Program-made: the position numbers and the translations under genes
Shown: positions 1 through 12,719 of the stretch, one piece after another
How the letters are laid out: the number at the start of each line of letters is the position of its first letter
Position numbering within the stretch: position 1 is the first letter of the stretch
Source of the DNA: Casuarius casuarius
Taxonomy: Eukaryota > Chordata > Aves > Casuariiformes > Casuariidae
Assembly: GCA_003342895.1 (NCBI GenBank)
Contig: PTFA01000399.1
Span: 199,501-263,500, forward strand
Length of the DNA: 64,000 bases
Reading direction: 5' to 3'
The notes under the pieces: generated by a model
What the model saw: the letters and a program-made list of their open reading frames with translations, nothing else
What the model was told of the DNA's origin: nothing
Databases searched by the model: none

Positions 1-3000
1 ATGGCCTTGATTTTGCATCTCTAATAGCAGAGACAAGGTGTCCATCAGCTCTGCCTACCCTCAGCAAGGCGTAATATACTGCATAAAAGAGTTCTTGAAC
101 TCATGCCTCGTCTTTACTATATATTTATGTATTATACTAGTGAGCTGCAATGCGGTTAACATCTTTCACCTCTTAGGCTTCCTTTTTCTTCTTTTCTTTT
201 CCCTCTCTTCTCTTTCCAACAATCCTATGAGTCACTATATTAAATGCCTTCTTCTCCCACCATCCCCAGGTTTCCAATTTCTACCCAAACCTGACATGCT
301 TTGCTAAAAACATGATCTGAATGCTGCTTGTCTGTTCAAGTCTTAAGATCATCTTCAGGGTGGTTCTGCACCTTTCCGTCTTCTCTAACTCAGATATGTA
401 GCCCTAATGTTATGTCAGTGCTGTTCATCGAAGCTACCCAAACAGGTAGGGGTTGCAGAGGTACAAAAAAACCCACTGAGGTTGCTACCGCTTTTTGAAA
501 TCCTCTGTTCTGAGGGGTGTGCAGATATACAGGAACAAGCACTGCTACCAAGCAGTGTAATTTACTCTTCCTTTCTTTCCACTGTTATTTCCCTTTCTGG
601 AGACAGGATTCAGTTCTGATCCCACCTCATGTTATGGTTCAAGCAAAGGCAGAAAGACCAGAGCACAAGTGATTATTCTAGAAGCCATTGTTTAAATACT
701 GCAATAAATGCACAGTCAGAAGTTCCATATGTAATAAGACAAAGTATTAACTCTTTAAGTGCTTTATAGGCACAAACATTTCCTTTGTTACAGAAGGTAG
801 AACTTCCTTTCAGCAGAGACTGTAATGACATTAACTTCAATGGCCATTCAGTGAACCTCTGTGGTATGAATAATAAAAGTGAATTGTGAATTGAAGCACA
901 AGTACTATAAGTCTTTCCTGAATCCCTCCATGTCCTGGGTATCATAAAGCTTTCAACCAAATCTTTCTTCCTGTTACCTATCAATATATAATGACACCTT
1001 GGGAGAGCTTCTCAACACCTACTTCCAGCTGGTAAGCAGTGTGCAAGGTCATCTCTGCATATTTTTCCTGAAAATATGGTTGAATGGTTCCTAAGGATCC
1101 AATTACCACTAAGTCAGAGTAAATTCTCTCTGATATGCTACCTACTGTGTTTTAAGTTTAGAAAAACAGTAATTTTGAAGATTTTCCCTCTGTAGTCACA
1201 GCTGGGTGAGGTAACATGAAGCTCGGATAGCTGTTGCTGAGTACTGTACAGCAGATTTCAGAGCACTGGTTCCACATCTAGAGTTGGTGAATGACTGTTA
1301 GCTATACATAGAACACTGCTCTGAAATGTGCTGGAACCAGAAATTTATAATTCTCTTGCCTTCTGCAGACAAATGGCTACTGGTCATTGCTTGTAAAGGG
1401 AAAGGAAATGCTAATTTTCAGGACAGGAAGCTATTTAACGGCAGCTTATTGATAAATAAGTTAAACAATGGGTGCTCCCCAATCTTCCAAACTACATTGA
1501 TTTCTTTTCATTATTTAATGTGGTTCAGGTCTGGTCTTGTATCATCTCAACTGTAAGGAAAAAATGCTAATACAAAACATTTTAAACTGGAGAACAAAGG
1601 TATTAGAAGTACTAGAATTATAATATTATAATCATATAATTCTGGTAAAAAGTATAAAATTCAGATATAAAACAGGATACAATGGATATCTAGCTAGGCA
1701 TACAGTAAATGAGGACTATTATAGATGTATTTATTATTGTAAATACAATGGAGACAATGGAGACTCACAGACATTCTGTGAATATATCACCTTTGGTAAA
1801 TAATTTTGTTATTTAATCATAATTTTTGATGCAGCTAGATAAAACAACACTGGTACCTGAAACCTGTAGGATAAGGGATTAAGATATCATAGATATTTCT
1901 AACTGAAAAGATGATAAAATTCGCTGTAAGTCAGGGAAATCCAAAACTTTCAAGACCCTTCAGATGAAAACTGATGCTATTGCCATATTTATGACTGGGT
2001 TTTAGATGAACAAACAACTGATCTATTAGATTTATTTTAGCTAGACTGTGCATGTAGCTGTGATGTAGTCACAGCAACACCAGTTGGCAATGTAAAACAC
2101 CTGTAAATGTTTCAGGCTTGCTTAATATCTATGGCTAATACTTTAAATAGGTTAAATTAACATATCTAATATATGTTCATATATATATAATATGTTTTGT
2201 GACTGAAAATTAAACAACAATTTGCAAACTGATTGAAGAAAGAAAAATACTCTGATAGTGAGAGGTTTTATTTACACTTATCAAGGGCATCACATGACAT
2301 CACAGGATGTGAACAGGCCCATTGCATGCATTCAAGAAGCCATCAGACAAATTCATGCGTTCGCTTTCAGCGTCAGTAACCTAAAGCAAAGCCTTTAAGA
2401 GGAACACAGAAAAACAGTTATTTGGCTATAAACCTATACTATATGTTTTATTTTGAAAGATCTGTTGAAGAGCAAATATTTTAACTTTTAAAACATCAGT
2501 GATTTTACAATCACTCCTAAATCACCTGAATGCCTGTTAAGTGCTTTACCTCCCAAAGCTCCTGATCAAAGGACACTTCATGATTTCTCACTATTCATAG
2601 TATTCATCTAAAGTGAAAGACATCAATTTTTATTTCCTTAATTTTTTTCAGAAATCAGTTATACGAACATTCAGGCATATTTTTTTCCTCTTTGCTTTTT
2701 ATTGTGACTCTTCCATACCAGCAATTTTAAGTATGTTCCGAAATTCTCGCTCACAATGTATTCACAATACCTTTTCAATGTATTCTTTAACAAATGCAGA
2801 TGTCTTCTTAGATATCTAGTGTATTAGCCATGTATGGTAGTTATGCAAGGGAACAAATCTTTCCAGCAAATGGCAGGACTTTTAAAGAATATCTACACTT
2901 TTCAAGAGAAGGCTGGATCAAGAAGTAAATTTATGCCCTGCACATTCCCTAATAGTGCTTTGTGAGACCACAGAGCTGCATGCAGTTTATTTGTGTTTCA

Positions 3001-6000
3001 GCCTGCTACAACTACACTTCAGCGGGTGAATTTGAATCTACACATCCCATTTACCATCGAGCAGCGTGATTATTTTGTTACTCCAACTTTAATGACATTA
3101 GGTCTTCATGACCGGATGGGCTACTGGGTCGGCATGTCAGGATAGGCGTATTGGTTTCTGGCCCATCTGTATAGACAATACAGTTGGATGTAGAAGCACA
3201 GTGGCTCAAACTTCCCCTTAGTCTGCTTCGAAACTCATTGCAGTCAGAGCCTGAGATTACATGCATGCTATGCGGAGAGCTGCTGAGTTTGGGCTTGTGT
3301 AGAACCTACAGGCCTCAGCTCACTCTTTATGCACAGTTCTGAGATGCATGGGAAGGTTTTGTTAGTAATGCGTAGGGATAACGCAAAGTTAAGCATAATT
3401 TTCCTAATCACAGTCCAACGATATTTCCTAGTTCTTTCTTTTACATGTTCTTTTTTTTAAGTTCTTAATCAAAGGATATATGGCACAGCATATCTTTAGG
3501 TCCTTTTACTCAAAAACAAATAACCTAATAACCATACTAACTGTACTGTGGTCTGACTCAATCAGAGCTTATTCAAAAAGAGAAAAATATTTCCACCCTT
3601 GGAGTTGAGGGAAAAAGAAAAAAAAAAGATTTAAAATGCTTCTTCTTCAGGAATGTACTAAATCACCCTGTCTTCCTCTTTGTGCCCCCAAGGACTATTG
3701 ATTTTTTTCCAGTGCCATGGATAAGCTTGACCTGGAACAGTACTGAATTCAACTTTCTCCTCAAATAATCTGTAAGTCATGGCTGGGATATTCTTCAGGG
3801 AACCACAGGATTGAATTTCCTCTGGTTACATTAACATGCTCTCTGACATCCTGGATATGAACTATTGCATTATGGACAATAACCTGGAAGGTGGGGAAAA
3901 AATCTTCTTTTAGTCTGGTTCAAAGGAATGTGTCAGCCACTACTGCACTTCTAAGGAGCCTAACAAAGGAGGCCCTGAGTGTGAAGGACTCTGTTAAAAC
4001 TAAAAAAGGCAGAATTTCTGTCACTCAAAGGAGCTCCGCTCTAAAACAAGGGCATATTGCCAGAGCTCAGGCACCTCTGAGATTTGGCATTAGATGGCCC
4101 CTGGCTTGCAGAGATGTGGCTTTGGACCTTGGCAGCTAAACTGTCTCAATGTTCATTTTAGGAAGCTAAATCTCTTTGAATCTGATCTTTACCATTTAAA
4201 AACAATAAAAAATGATGTAATGCAGAGTGACAGAGATAAGTTTTGTTTACTGTTACTGGGTATTTTGAAATATACAGGAATTTTCAATGACTTTTACAGG
4301 AGTTTTTAATGAAGAATGGGATTTATGATTTTTCTCAGTTCTCATCTCAACAATAAAATGTTCCAAAAGCAAAATAAATGCTGCTGTGTTCTTGAGCATT
4401 TAAATGATATCTAAATGAAAATATAAGATATAAGACTGTCTGACAGCGTTATTAATACAGATCTACAATTCACCATTGTGTTGACAATATTATATGTAAG
4501 CCAGTTAGAAAACTTTCTGCATATGACTAAACATGAGAACTTTTGATACAGGTAGCATCAAATCCAGTCTCATTTCCATTATCGATACGATGATTACTAG
4601 TCCATAAGTGACTTCAGGGCCTTCTCCATCACCAGAGCAAAACGCATTTCCTCATCTCAACCCTGTGTAGATTTTTAAGGGGAATGAGTTCCACTCTTAT
4701 TCCTTCCTTTCAAAAAAATATCTATTTTCACACTCTTTCTGTTATCCTGCTTCTTTTTCCTAGTCTCTTCATGTTCCTTCAATAGTGAGAAATTATCCTT
4801 CTATTCCTGTTAGTTTTTCTCTTTAGTAACTCCTGGCTGTGTGCTCTGTTTTACGGGTTAGACATAAATTGTCCTATTATAAGCAAAAGACTGTACTGGT
4901 GACAGCACCTCCTTCCCTGTTCTTCTATATCTGCAGGCACCACTTCATAGTTACATTTTGGATGAAGCAAGGATATGGAGTACTCCTATACTCTTGGCAA
5001 TTAAAACATGTAGAACTACTGCATATCTGTTTAACTACTCATGATCTCACAATGATCATCAGCTCTAAAAGGCAACACTAAACTGAAGGTGTTTCATCTT
5101 CCATCAGTGAACAGAATTTAGGTGAGGGAAGATTCAGGACTCATATCTTCCCCTCAGTCACTCACTGAACTACTTCTACACTAAAGACATCTTCCAAATA
5201 ATCAGATTTCTCACATATTGTCTTACCAATCTGAGATACAAGAATAAAAAGTAGAAGGTATGCTGAGTCAAGGTATTCCATCTCATGAATCAGTCATATA
5301 CATCTCAGGTAAAGTAAAAACTCCTGAGCCATCAAGTTTTTAAAATAAATTCAAAGAAAGCTTTCCTACGGTTTTAAATCTCTTGGATATCTATGATATT
5401 TTTATTTCATTTTGCTCCATGGGGAGAAGACAAAGATCTGCAGAACTTAATGCCAGAAAAGATCACCAGATCACCAGATGCAATGATCCTGTGGTCTTCT
5501 CTCTTTTTTATATTAAAAACTTTATACACTGCTCAGTTTCATACTAAGGTTTTAATTAGACCATAGTGTTTCAGAATAAACTCTGGGCTACAGACAGAGA
5601 AGAGGAGATCAAGGCATTAGTAATGCCAAAGGAGCCATTGATGTTAGAAAACTGACGAAGTGAGATCTTCCCTAATGATTCCCAAAAGCTGAACCACATC
5701 TTATGTTGCAGAGGAAGTTGAAAACACCTTCCCTGCAGTGCGCACACACACACAAACACACACAGAGCAGCAGCATCAAGATCCTTTTCAGTCTAAATCA
5801 GGTTTATCCCTAAGCTAGCAATCAGCCTGATCCTCAAACTTGGGGCAAGTCACAGCCACCAAGAACCAAAGAAAGAAGTTTCTCTTTACTAACTCAGTGC
5901 ATAGTTTTGAACCACTTCTTGTCCTAAGTCTATCTGTGGTCAATCTTTGATACTTAAGAGGAAGGCCAGAAAAGGTAAAGAAGATGACCAGAGCGCAGCT

Positions 6001-7900
6001 TACTAAGTACAGCTAGACATATCCCTGAGAGTTCCCATCTTCCTTTGTAGATTCAACAGACAGTACAGCAGAAGTATCAACCTTTCTGTATTCAGATAAA
6101 CATGAAGACTGTGGATAAGTTTGCACTGCCAGTCAGACACATCTAAGCTAGCTCAGGGTAAGGCTGAGACTGGAAGCAGTGTAGCCACGTCAGCGTAACT
6201 ACTCAGCCAAAGCATAACACAGTACAGCAATGATGTGTCTGCATTGCTTCCAGCACCCAGAGCACAATTTCTGCTCAGCATTTTACAGATCTGTAGATCT
6301 ACCACCTCATCTGGAGCTAGCCTGAAAATCTTAACCAGAATCCTTCACTGTAAGGCGGCCCACCCCGCTGTACATACTTCCTATTGTTTCAGGTCACGCA
6401 AGGGAGAACTTAGAGTCATTAAACACATTCGGTATCTGGCAAGGCAGCATCTCCTTTCCATTATTAAAAACTGCTGTATCCCTTCCTCTTGACAACAGCA
6501 ACTTGCTGAATACTTTTTCCTAACACTTGTCAGGAAGGATTGAACCCCTCCGTCTCCATGAAATCTCAATGACCAGATTACATCCAATATCATTGTGTAT
6601 TCAACACCATGAACATAGGAGCAATTCTATAAATAGGCATGCCTCTTCTTTTGAAAGAGTCTTAGGAAAAGAGGCATATCCTACTTATTTTCATTATTTT
6701 CTTTCTTGTTCTTTTTTAGTGGAAAATGAATATAATTTAAGCATGAGCACTACCATCCTTTGTTTCCTCTCACAGTTAATCCTCTTTTACCTATACCTTT
6801 TCACAGATAATTTGAGAACTGACTGGATCAGCACCCACCTGCTCTCCTCAGAAAATCTAGTCCTCTTTCCTAGCCATTGGTCATTTAAAACAAATTAAAA
6901 CATGGAGAGCAAAGCCACATTAACTTCCTTCCTTCCTTCCTTGGTCCCTTGAGGAAAAGCCTTTCCAGCATTGACTGTGGGTCTTATTTGACTGACTTTT
7001 GCACTTTTGATTGGTCCTTGGATACAGCAGTGAGAAGATATTTCCTGTGTTGTAGAGTGTAATAAGAGCAACAGATTTTACCCTGAGCCATGAGCTGAAC
7101 AAGAGAGGAAATTGGAATGCCTTGCAGTAATTAATCATTGTACGATGAGACCTGTCAAAACCCTTTCTAAAGCTGATACTGCTGTCAATAACCAGCCAGT
7201 ACATCACCATCTGTGATTGCTTAAAATATCAGCCTGTACTATGATCAACATATTTTGCACTTTTACTTCTTTTTTTTATTTACCAAATATAATTATCTTA
7301 AGTACTATATATGCCACAGTGCTTGCCAGATGACAATACTGCTGGCGTCAATATCTAAACTAAATGGTTTTTGCCTGTAGTAAGTATTCAACAAATCCCC
7401 TGAGCTGTGAAATAAAGTGCCAGCTAAATTACATTTGTATCTAGTCTAAATTCCAGTGGTAAGAAAAATTTATCACCGAATGTTTGTACTCAGGATGTTG
7501 GCTTATGGTTGAATGAGAAAAGAGCAAAGTATGTCAGAGTAGTTTCATGTCATATTAAAAGTTAAAATAAATAATAGCTGCCAGATTCTCAACTGGTATG
7601 AAAGAAAGTAATTCCACTGTAATGGTGGAAAATTATGTTGTTTTACACCATTTGGGATTCTGGTCCACATGTCCAAACAGACCTGAACCTAGATTTTGTA
7701 TTTTATAAATTTTATATTTTATCTAAGTAACTGAAAACAGCCGCACCACCAGCTTCCTCTGAAAACTGCTAACTTGCTCTTTCCTTTATCGAATGGCTGT
7801 GTGTTTTGTGGGATAGGGTACTAAGTCATGAGATAAGGCTCCCTTTACTTCTAATGTTCTTACTTAACAACAAAAATCAGAAGTTGCTTTTTCTCTAATT
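1..7900. other. AT-rich non-coding DNA, no gene recognised
   Basis: I see no exon, RNA gene or mobile element that I can support here. Open frames reach only about 60-120 codons, are interrupted on all sides, and have composition typical of chance frames in AT-rich DNA. Small items present are a short CA run near 5,744-5,764, TATA-type dinucleotide runs near 2,165-2,195, and a CTTC run near 6,925-6,942. Confidence 0.5.
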
Positions 7901-7903
7901 CAG

Positions 7904-7943
7904 TGGTTGCATGCAGCCTGTGATGGTTGCATGCAGTCTGATC
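7904..7943. repeat. Tandem duplication of a 20-bp unit
   Basis: Two adjacent copies of a unit beginning TGGTTGCATGCAG occur at 7,904-7,923 and 7,924-7,943. They differ only near their 3' ends. Each copy contains the palindrome TGCATGCA. The copies look like a local slippage duplication. Confidence 0.7.
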
Positions 7944-7959
7944 TGCTATTGCCTGCAGG

Positions 7960-8680
7960 CACAGAAATCTAAAATGTTAAAATAGAGGCTAGCAAGGAGA
8001 GTAAAGGAGGATGATGCCTGCAGTAAATTATTTGCATAGTACTGTTTTCAGTGATCCAGTAAAGGCTAAGGAATATTGTTCCCAGACTTGGCCAGTGAAT
8101 GACATAGTCAACTTTGTGCAAATCCAGAAAAGAATCTGGCTCCTCCAGTAGGCTATTCAGGCTTTTTGATGCATTTGAACTGCACAGAATGCAAGATTCA
8201 TTAAAATATATAAATAAGAAAGACCAAGGAGAACTTTCCAGATGATGTGCGTAAATCAATGCAAAACTGATGCAGAGGTGCTTCCATCTCTGCAAGACAT
8301 TAACGTTTGCATAATAATGATCTTTAAATGATAGATTTTAAAGCAGCCTCGCTGTGCAATTGCATGCCTAATTTGTACAGTTAGTGTAATTTGGGGCAAA
8401 AAAATGAGGAAATGCAAGTCCCAGAGAAGAAACAAGCAATACAGAGGAAAGCAGTCATTAGCTTGACAGTTCTTTCACTAAATTACCCCGAATGCAAGAA
8501 CTATAAAAACTAAGAGTTAAATGATTACAGAATGGCCTCGTTTAACTCTTGATCATTGTTCCATCGCCTCATTGCTTTTAACTGGATGTTAGCATGCAAG
8601 CAAAATAGCTACCTTTTGTATATATGGATGGACCTATGCATGTTGATGCCCACTACTGTGTGATCAATTAATCTAACCTT
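7960..8680. promoter_or_regulatory. Candidate conserved non-coding element
   Basis: No gene is visible. The stretch is complex, non-repetitive and carries several POU/homeodomain-type words: an octamer-like TTTGCATA near 8,030 and again near 8,307, plus TAATTT and TTTAAAT motifs around 8,325-8,370. Dense short motifs without repeats resemble deeply conserved enhancers of developmental genes. This is an impression from composition only; no conservation data are available. Confidence 0.2.
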
Positions 8681-8689
8681 CTTATATAA

Positions 8690-9810
8690 TGTCAGATGCC
8701 TAAACAGCGTCTCAGCGGATAAGAGAATGCTGTGCAGCAGTCATCTGCAGTAGTTGCTTGTGTGAGTTCTTACACCTGTGACTATGTCGGGCAGACATTT
8801 CTAGTGAGGTAAAGAATCAGAAGGAAAGGATTTGCCTTCTTTCAGACAGAGCAAGTCTGTTTTCTGGAAGTCCCACATCCAGAGTGAGATTTCAAACCAT
8901 TATAGGAAAGGGAGAAGGCACATTCACCCCTCACTACATTTTCAGGAGAATAAGCCCTGTTCTCTTTTAGGCAAGACTTTTGTATTCTTTTCCAGATAGC
9001 TTATTGGGCCCCGATAGCTGTGTGGAAGGAGACGCCTAAGGTGCAGAATGCAGCACTGAGATTTCAAACACACCTGTGACTCTCACTTCTCCCTGATTAA
9101 AAGCGCTAATTGGTTCCTCTGTTTCAAATGTTAATAACTCAGTATTCTGGTTCTTTTAGATTCCACTCTAACGTAATTAACTCTCTGTAGACACTGTACA
9201 AGGAACCTACTTAGCTAATTCAGGGTCATGTACTCCAAGATCAGGGCTGCACGCCTAAAGTATAGGCACTGTGCAATCTCTGTTGTGGCATCCAAGTCCT
9301 CCTTTGCATTGTAGAGGCCTACAAAAGTCAAGCTATCCTCATTTTGATCATCTCCTACGAATGTTGGGGGCAAAAGCAGGGAGGTCATGATGGAAGAGTA
9401 TGACTAATAAGACAATTTGAAGAGCCCTGTTACAGAGGATGGGAACAGAAGACCTTGCCAACAGGTTCTGGCTATATAAAATGATGTAATCGCATTTCCT
9501 GTGTTGGCTGCATAAAATATTTGCAGTTAATGAGCATAGCCTTGCTGCTTCCTGTATCTGTCCTCATCCTGTTCCTTGTAAATGTTTGGAAAACCAACTG
9601 CATTGTTCCTTGTGGTCCGGATGTGACGTGAGCGACCAAATGAATAACCCTGTCATGTAGCATTGCTCCTGGGTGTACTAATTCCTAACAGAATGCAAGA
9701 AACCCCAAGATGTGCTTGCAGTCAATTAACCAAAATAAAAATTCTCTGCTGCAGTGGCCTATCTTGTTGACCTTTCCAAATTTTTGCACCATTGACAAGT
9801 ACAGCACTTC
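8690..9810. other. Non-coding DNA, nothing specific recognised
   Basis: There are no convincing exons or mobile-element signatures. A homeodomain-like GCTAATTGG sits near 9,105, but with no supporting context. Confidence 0.4.
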
Positions 9811-9816
9811 TCAATC

Positions 9817-9839
9817 TTTATTTATTTATTTATTTATTT
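9817..9839. repeat. (TTTA)n microsatellite
   Basis: About five uninterrupted TTTA units are followed by TTTGG. This is a simple repeat about 220 bp upstream (in plus coordinates) of the antisense LINE fragment. Confidence 0.85.
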
Positions 9840-10059
9840 GGTCATTCATATATAAATATTATAAAGTAGCTTAGGGCAATGGAAAAATCCCTATAGGACT
9901 CAGCTGCAACCTCATGAACTCAGTGATAATTCCTTGTTTACATGCCAGGACCTGTAAAATAACCTTTTTAGTCTTTTTGTTTACATTAGTCTTTTCACTG
10001 TGTACCATATTAATTCTGCATCAGTCTATTTTTTTAACCAAAAACTGTATGTAACTATA

Positions 10060-10500
10060 TCATGTCCTACAGAAACTTAGGTATGTTGCATTAACACAAT
10101 TACACTTAGCAACCAAAGGAGTAATATCACAAAAAAGAAAGTTATTTTGACAAGATCTACTTTCTATACACTTATGCTGATTGACATTCATTCTATTTTC
10201 CTCCTTTAATTCTTTGGTAACAAAGTCCCATATCAGTTGCTCTATTTTTTTTTTTTTTTTTTGGCCTGGGATGGATGTCATGTTGACAACCCTATAATTA
10301 TGTGGGTTGTCTCATTTAGTCTTTTTAAGCACTGGCGCAGTATTATCTTTCTTCTAGCCCTCTGGAATGTCCTTAGTGTTCTTACAAATCAACATCCTGG
10401 TATACGACAGTTGAATACGTGCTGGTTTACCATTCACCAGTAATTTACTTCTGTAATCCATTTTACAGAAGTTTTCAGCTAATGAGAATCTTGGACAGCT
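10060..10500 (-). mobile_element. Antisense CR1/L3-type LINE fragment (reverse-transcriptase region)
   Basis: Read on the plus strand, this stretch carries in order the antisense landmarks of CR1/L3 LINE ORF2. These are an A/T-rich lead with 'cagaaactta', then 'tgctgattgacatt', 'cagttgctct', 'gatgtcatgttgaca', 'cctataattatgtgg', 'ctttcttctagccctctgg', and 'gtgttcttacaaatcaacat'. The order matches the complement of the early reverse-transcriptase segment of this family. Many substitutions and frame breaks show a dead, ancient copy. An 18-nt T run (about 10,243-10,261) interrupts it and is not part of the family pattern. Ends are approximate. Confidence 0.75.
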
Positions 10501-10509
10501 TTGTGTGAC

Positions 10510-12500
10510 TACTCATTTTTGCCTAAGTTGAAAGCTTATGAATAAGCACTTTAACTCTAGCAGTATCCTCCCCGAAATGAGAATAAAACTTCAAAATCTT
10601 TTTCGTCTATAATTTTAGTCAAAAATATTCTAGATAGTTCTGTCTTAAAGTATTCAGGACATGTTTTTATACACACACATGGACGCACATATATATGTGT
10701 GTGTGGAAAATACACATATATGTACACATATGCATTTTCTTATATATTTGTATATGTGTGTTTATGTAGATGAGACAATTGAGTTATATGAAATATGATT
10801 TGTGGTTAGGATAATTTTGGCTATGTCTGTGCTAACAAGTGATTTAGTACCATAGGAGTAGTCAGTAGATCTAAGCATTTGGTGATGAGGCCCCCACACC
10901 TATGCAGTACATGAGTCAGGTACTACACTGTACTAGGTTTGGTTCGGTCCCCTTATGTCCTTATTAGGAGTTGGAGTGCATTTGGTATGCAATGAGAGCA
11001 GAACTTTTTCCTCTGAAAAAAATCCAGTTCCATGCACCAAAATTGCTCTGCAACCCAAACAATTTACAGCAAATGCTTTGGTGAGGGAATTTGCTTCCAA
11101 CTGCAGTCTTGTTCTCAACCAAAATGCTAATGTATACACCACCACCAGCAACATTTTGTTGTACTGAGAGCACTTCTTATATAATGTTTTAGCTAGTTTC
11201 TATTTCTCGTATTTTAATTGACATTTTAGATTCCTTTTTAATAGAATTACATGATGTTGCATCGCAGATGAGATTAAAATCTACTGTGCATCTCTATTAT
11301 TAATTTATAAGAGAAAANCAAAGGAGAAGTTTATTTTCCACAGTTTATCAAACACTATTAGCTATTTGTTACATGTATTTAACCTAAAACCAAGAGTTTT
11401 ACATTGAACCTAAAACCAATAGATGCAACAAATGAGCTAATGAGAAGAACTGAGTGAGATTTAATCCACGTCAAGCATTTAGATCAATGCAAGGCTATAC
11501 AGGCTATTATTCTAACCACATTCTATATCGTATATATAAAATATCATTTCAGTAGTTGAAAAAGCTTTCACCACTTGTACAGGCATTTGCTTCCTTCAGC
11601 TGCTTATAGTCCCCGTCTTAAACTTAAAACTTGCAATGTTACATATCATGTTGGGCAGAAAGTAAATGCTGTTGGGAAGAAAGTGAATGTCATGAGGAAC
11701 TTCTAGGTAATAAAACATATGCTCATCTCTTTCTAAATATCACAGAGCAGTATGAACAACTTTCTTCATGTGGCACTATTTCCTTGTCATATATTAGATC
11801 TGTCAGAATGGTTTAATGCAGGTTCCGTGCAGACAATAGGGATATGATTAGCGTCTCTAGGGACTGCTACTCTGCCTCTATGACCATGACACAATACAAT
11901 ATTTATATTTGCCATGGACTGCAAAGTTTACTCGACTTGTAGTAACTAGTAGTTTCTGTGTTGAGTCCAGTCCCCTACTACTTCAGATACTTCAGTGTAG
12001 CACACTTTTCAATTACTTCCTGAGCACCACCTTGAATTTTTTTGCTAGAATTTTTGCTAAAATTTGTTCAAACCCGGTTGATTCTAGAACCTCACTGTGC
12101 TAGCAAACCTACTTGCAATTTCCAGTCTAAATTAACTCAGGACCAGTTCATAACTTTTGGTTCTTGCTCATGCATTCTTTGGCATTAGCTGCTTTTCTCC
12201 CTCCCTACTATTTTTCTGCAACATATTCAAAAATAGCAATTATAACCTTACTTAGCCTTCTCCTTGCAACAGTGATTGAGGAAGCCTTTTAGGTACACAG
12301 TTTGTCAGACCCAGCATTGATCCAACAAGCATACGAGAAGTAGGTGAAAAGTATTGTTTCATATATTCTTAAGAAAGTCTCATTCTTTGTCCTAAAGCTT
12401 GATAATTCTAATAAAAAAAGCTTTAAATAGGGAATTCTTATAATTATTTTAAAATTATTTTAATATGCTTTTATATATCTTATTTATATATCTTATTTAA
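10510..12500. other. Non-coding DNA with a TG/CA microsatellite
   Basis: No gene is recognised. Alternating purine-pyrimidine DNA (CA, TA and TG dinucleotides) lies at about 10,668-10,765 and can fold on itself. Overlapping open frames on both strands near 10,930-11,170 are about 70 codons each and mutually incompatible, so they are treated as chance. A single ambiguous base lies at about 11,318. Confidence 0.4.
10668..10765. repeat. Degenerate (CA/TA/TG)n alternating repeat
   Basis: ACACACAC-type DNA passes into ATATATGTGTGTG and later TACACATATATG and TATGTGTG. The two halves are partly complementary, so hairpin or Z-form potential exists. No flanking element suggests it is part of a larger mobile element. 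Confidence 0.7.
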
Positions 12501-12504
12501 CATA

Positions 12505-12715
12505 TAATATCTTTCATCTGAAGATCTCCAAGGAATTAAAAATTCATTAATTAAGTACTGTAACATCCTTGAGAGGCAAATACCATAATTATCTCCATTT
12601 TACAGATGGGGTAAGTGAAGCACATGGAAGTGATTTGCCCAAACTAACACATTCCACTGGAGTGTAGCCAAGAGAGAGATACCCATGGTTTCTAATTTCC
12701 AGAGAAACAATAGCT
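12505..12715 (+). mobile_element. MIR-type SINE (ancient)
   Basis: The segment contains the MIR family signature 'tctccattttacagatgggg', followed by 'aagtgaagcaca', 'aagtgatttgccca', a decayed 'acacattccactggagt', and a tail resembling the usual 'acccaggtctcctaa' block ('acccatggtttctaattt'). The upstream part ('catctgaagatctccaagg', 'attaattaagtac') fits the standard lead into that motif. These landmarks occur in the MIR order on the plus strand. Divergence is high, as expected for an element shared widely among amniotes. Confidence 0.85.
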
Positions 12716-12719
12716 TACG

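Noticed and set aside
6527..6898. 123-codon plus-strand open frame
   Set aside because: Composition is that of translated AT/pyrimidine-rich DNA, with no motif or gene structure.
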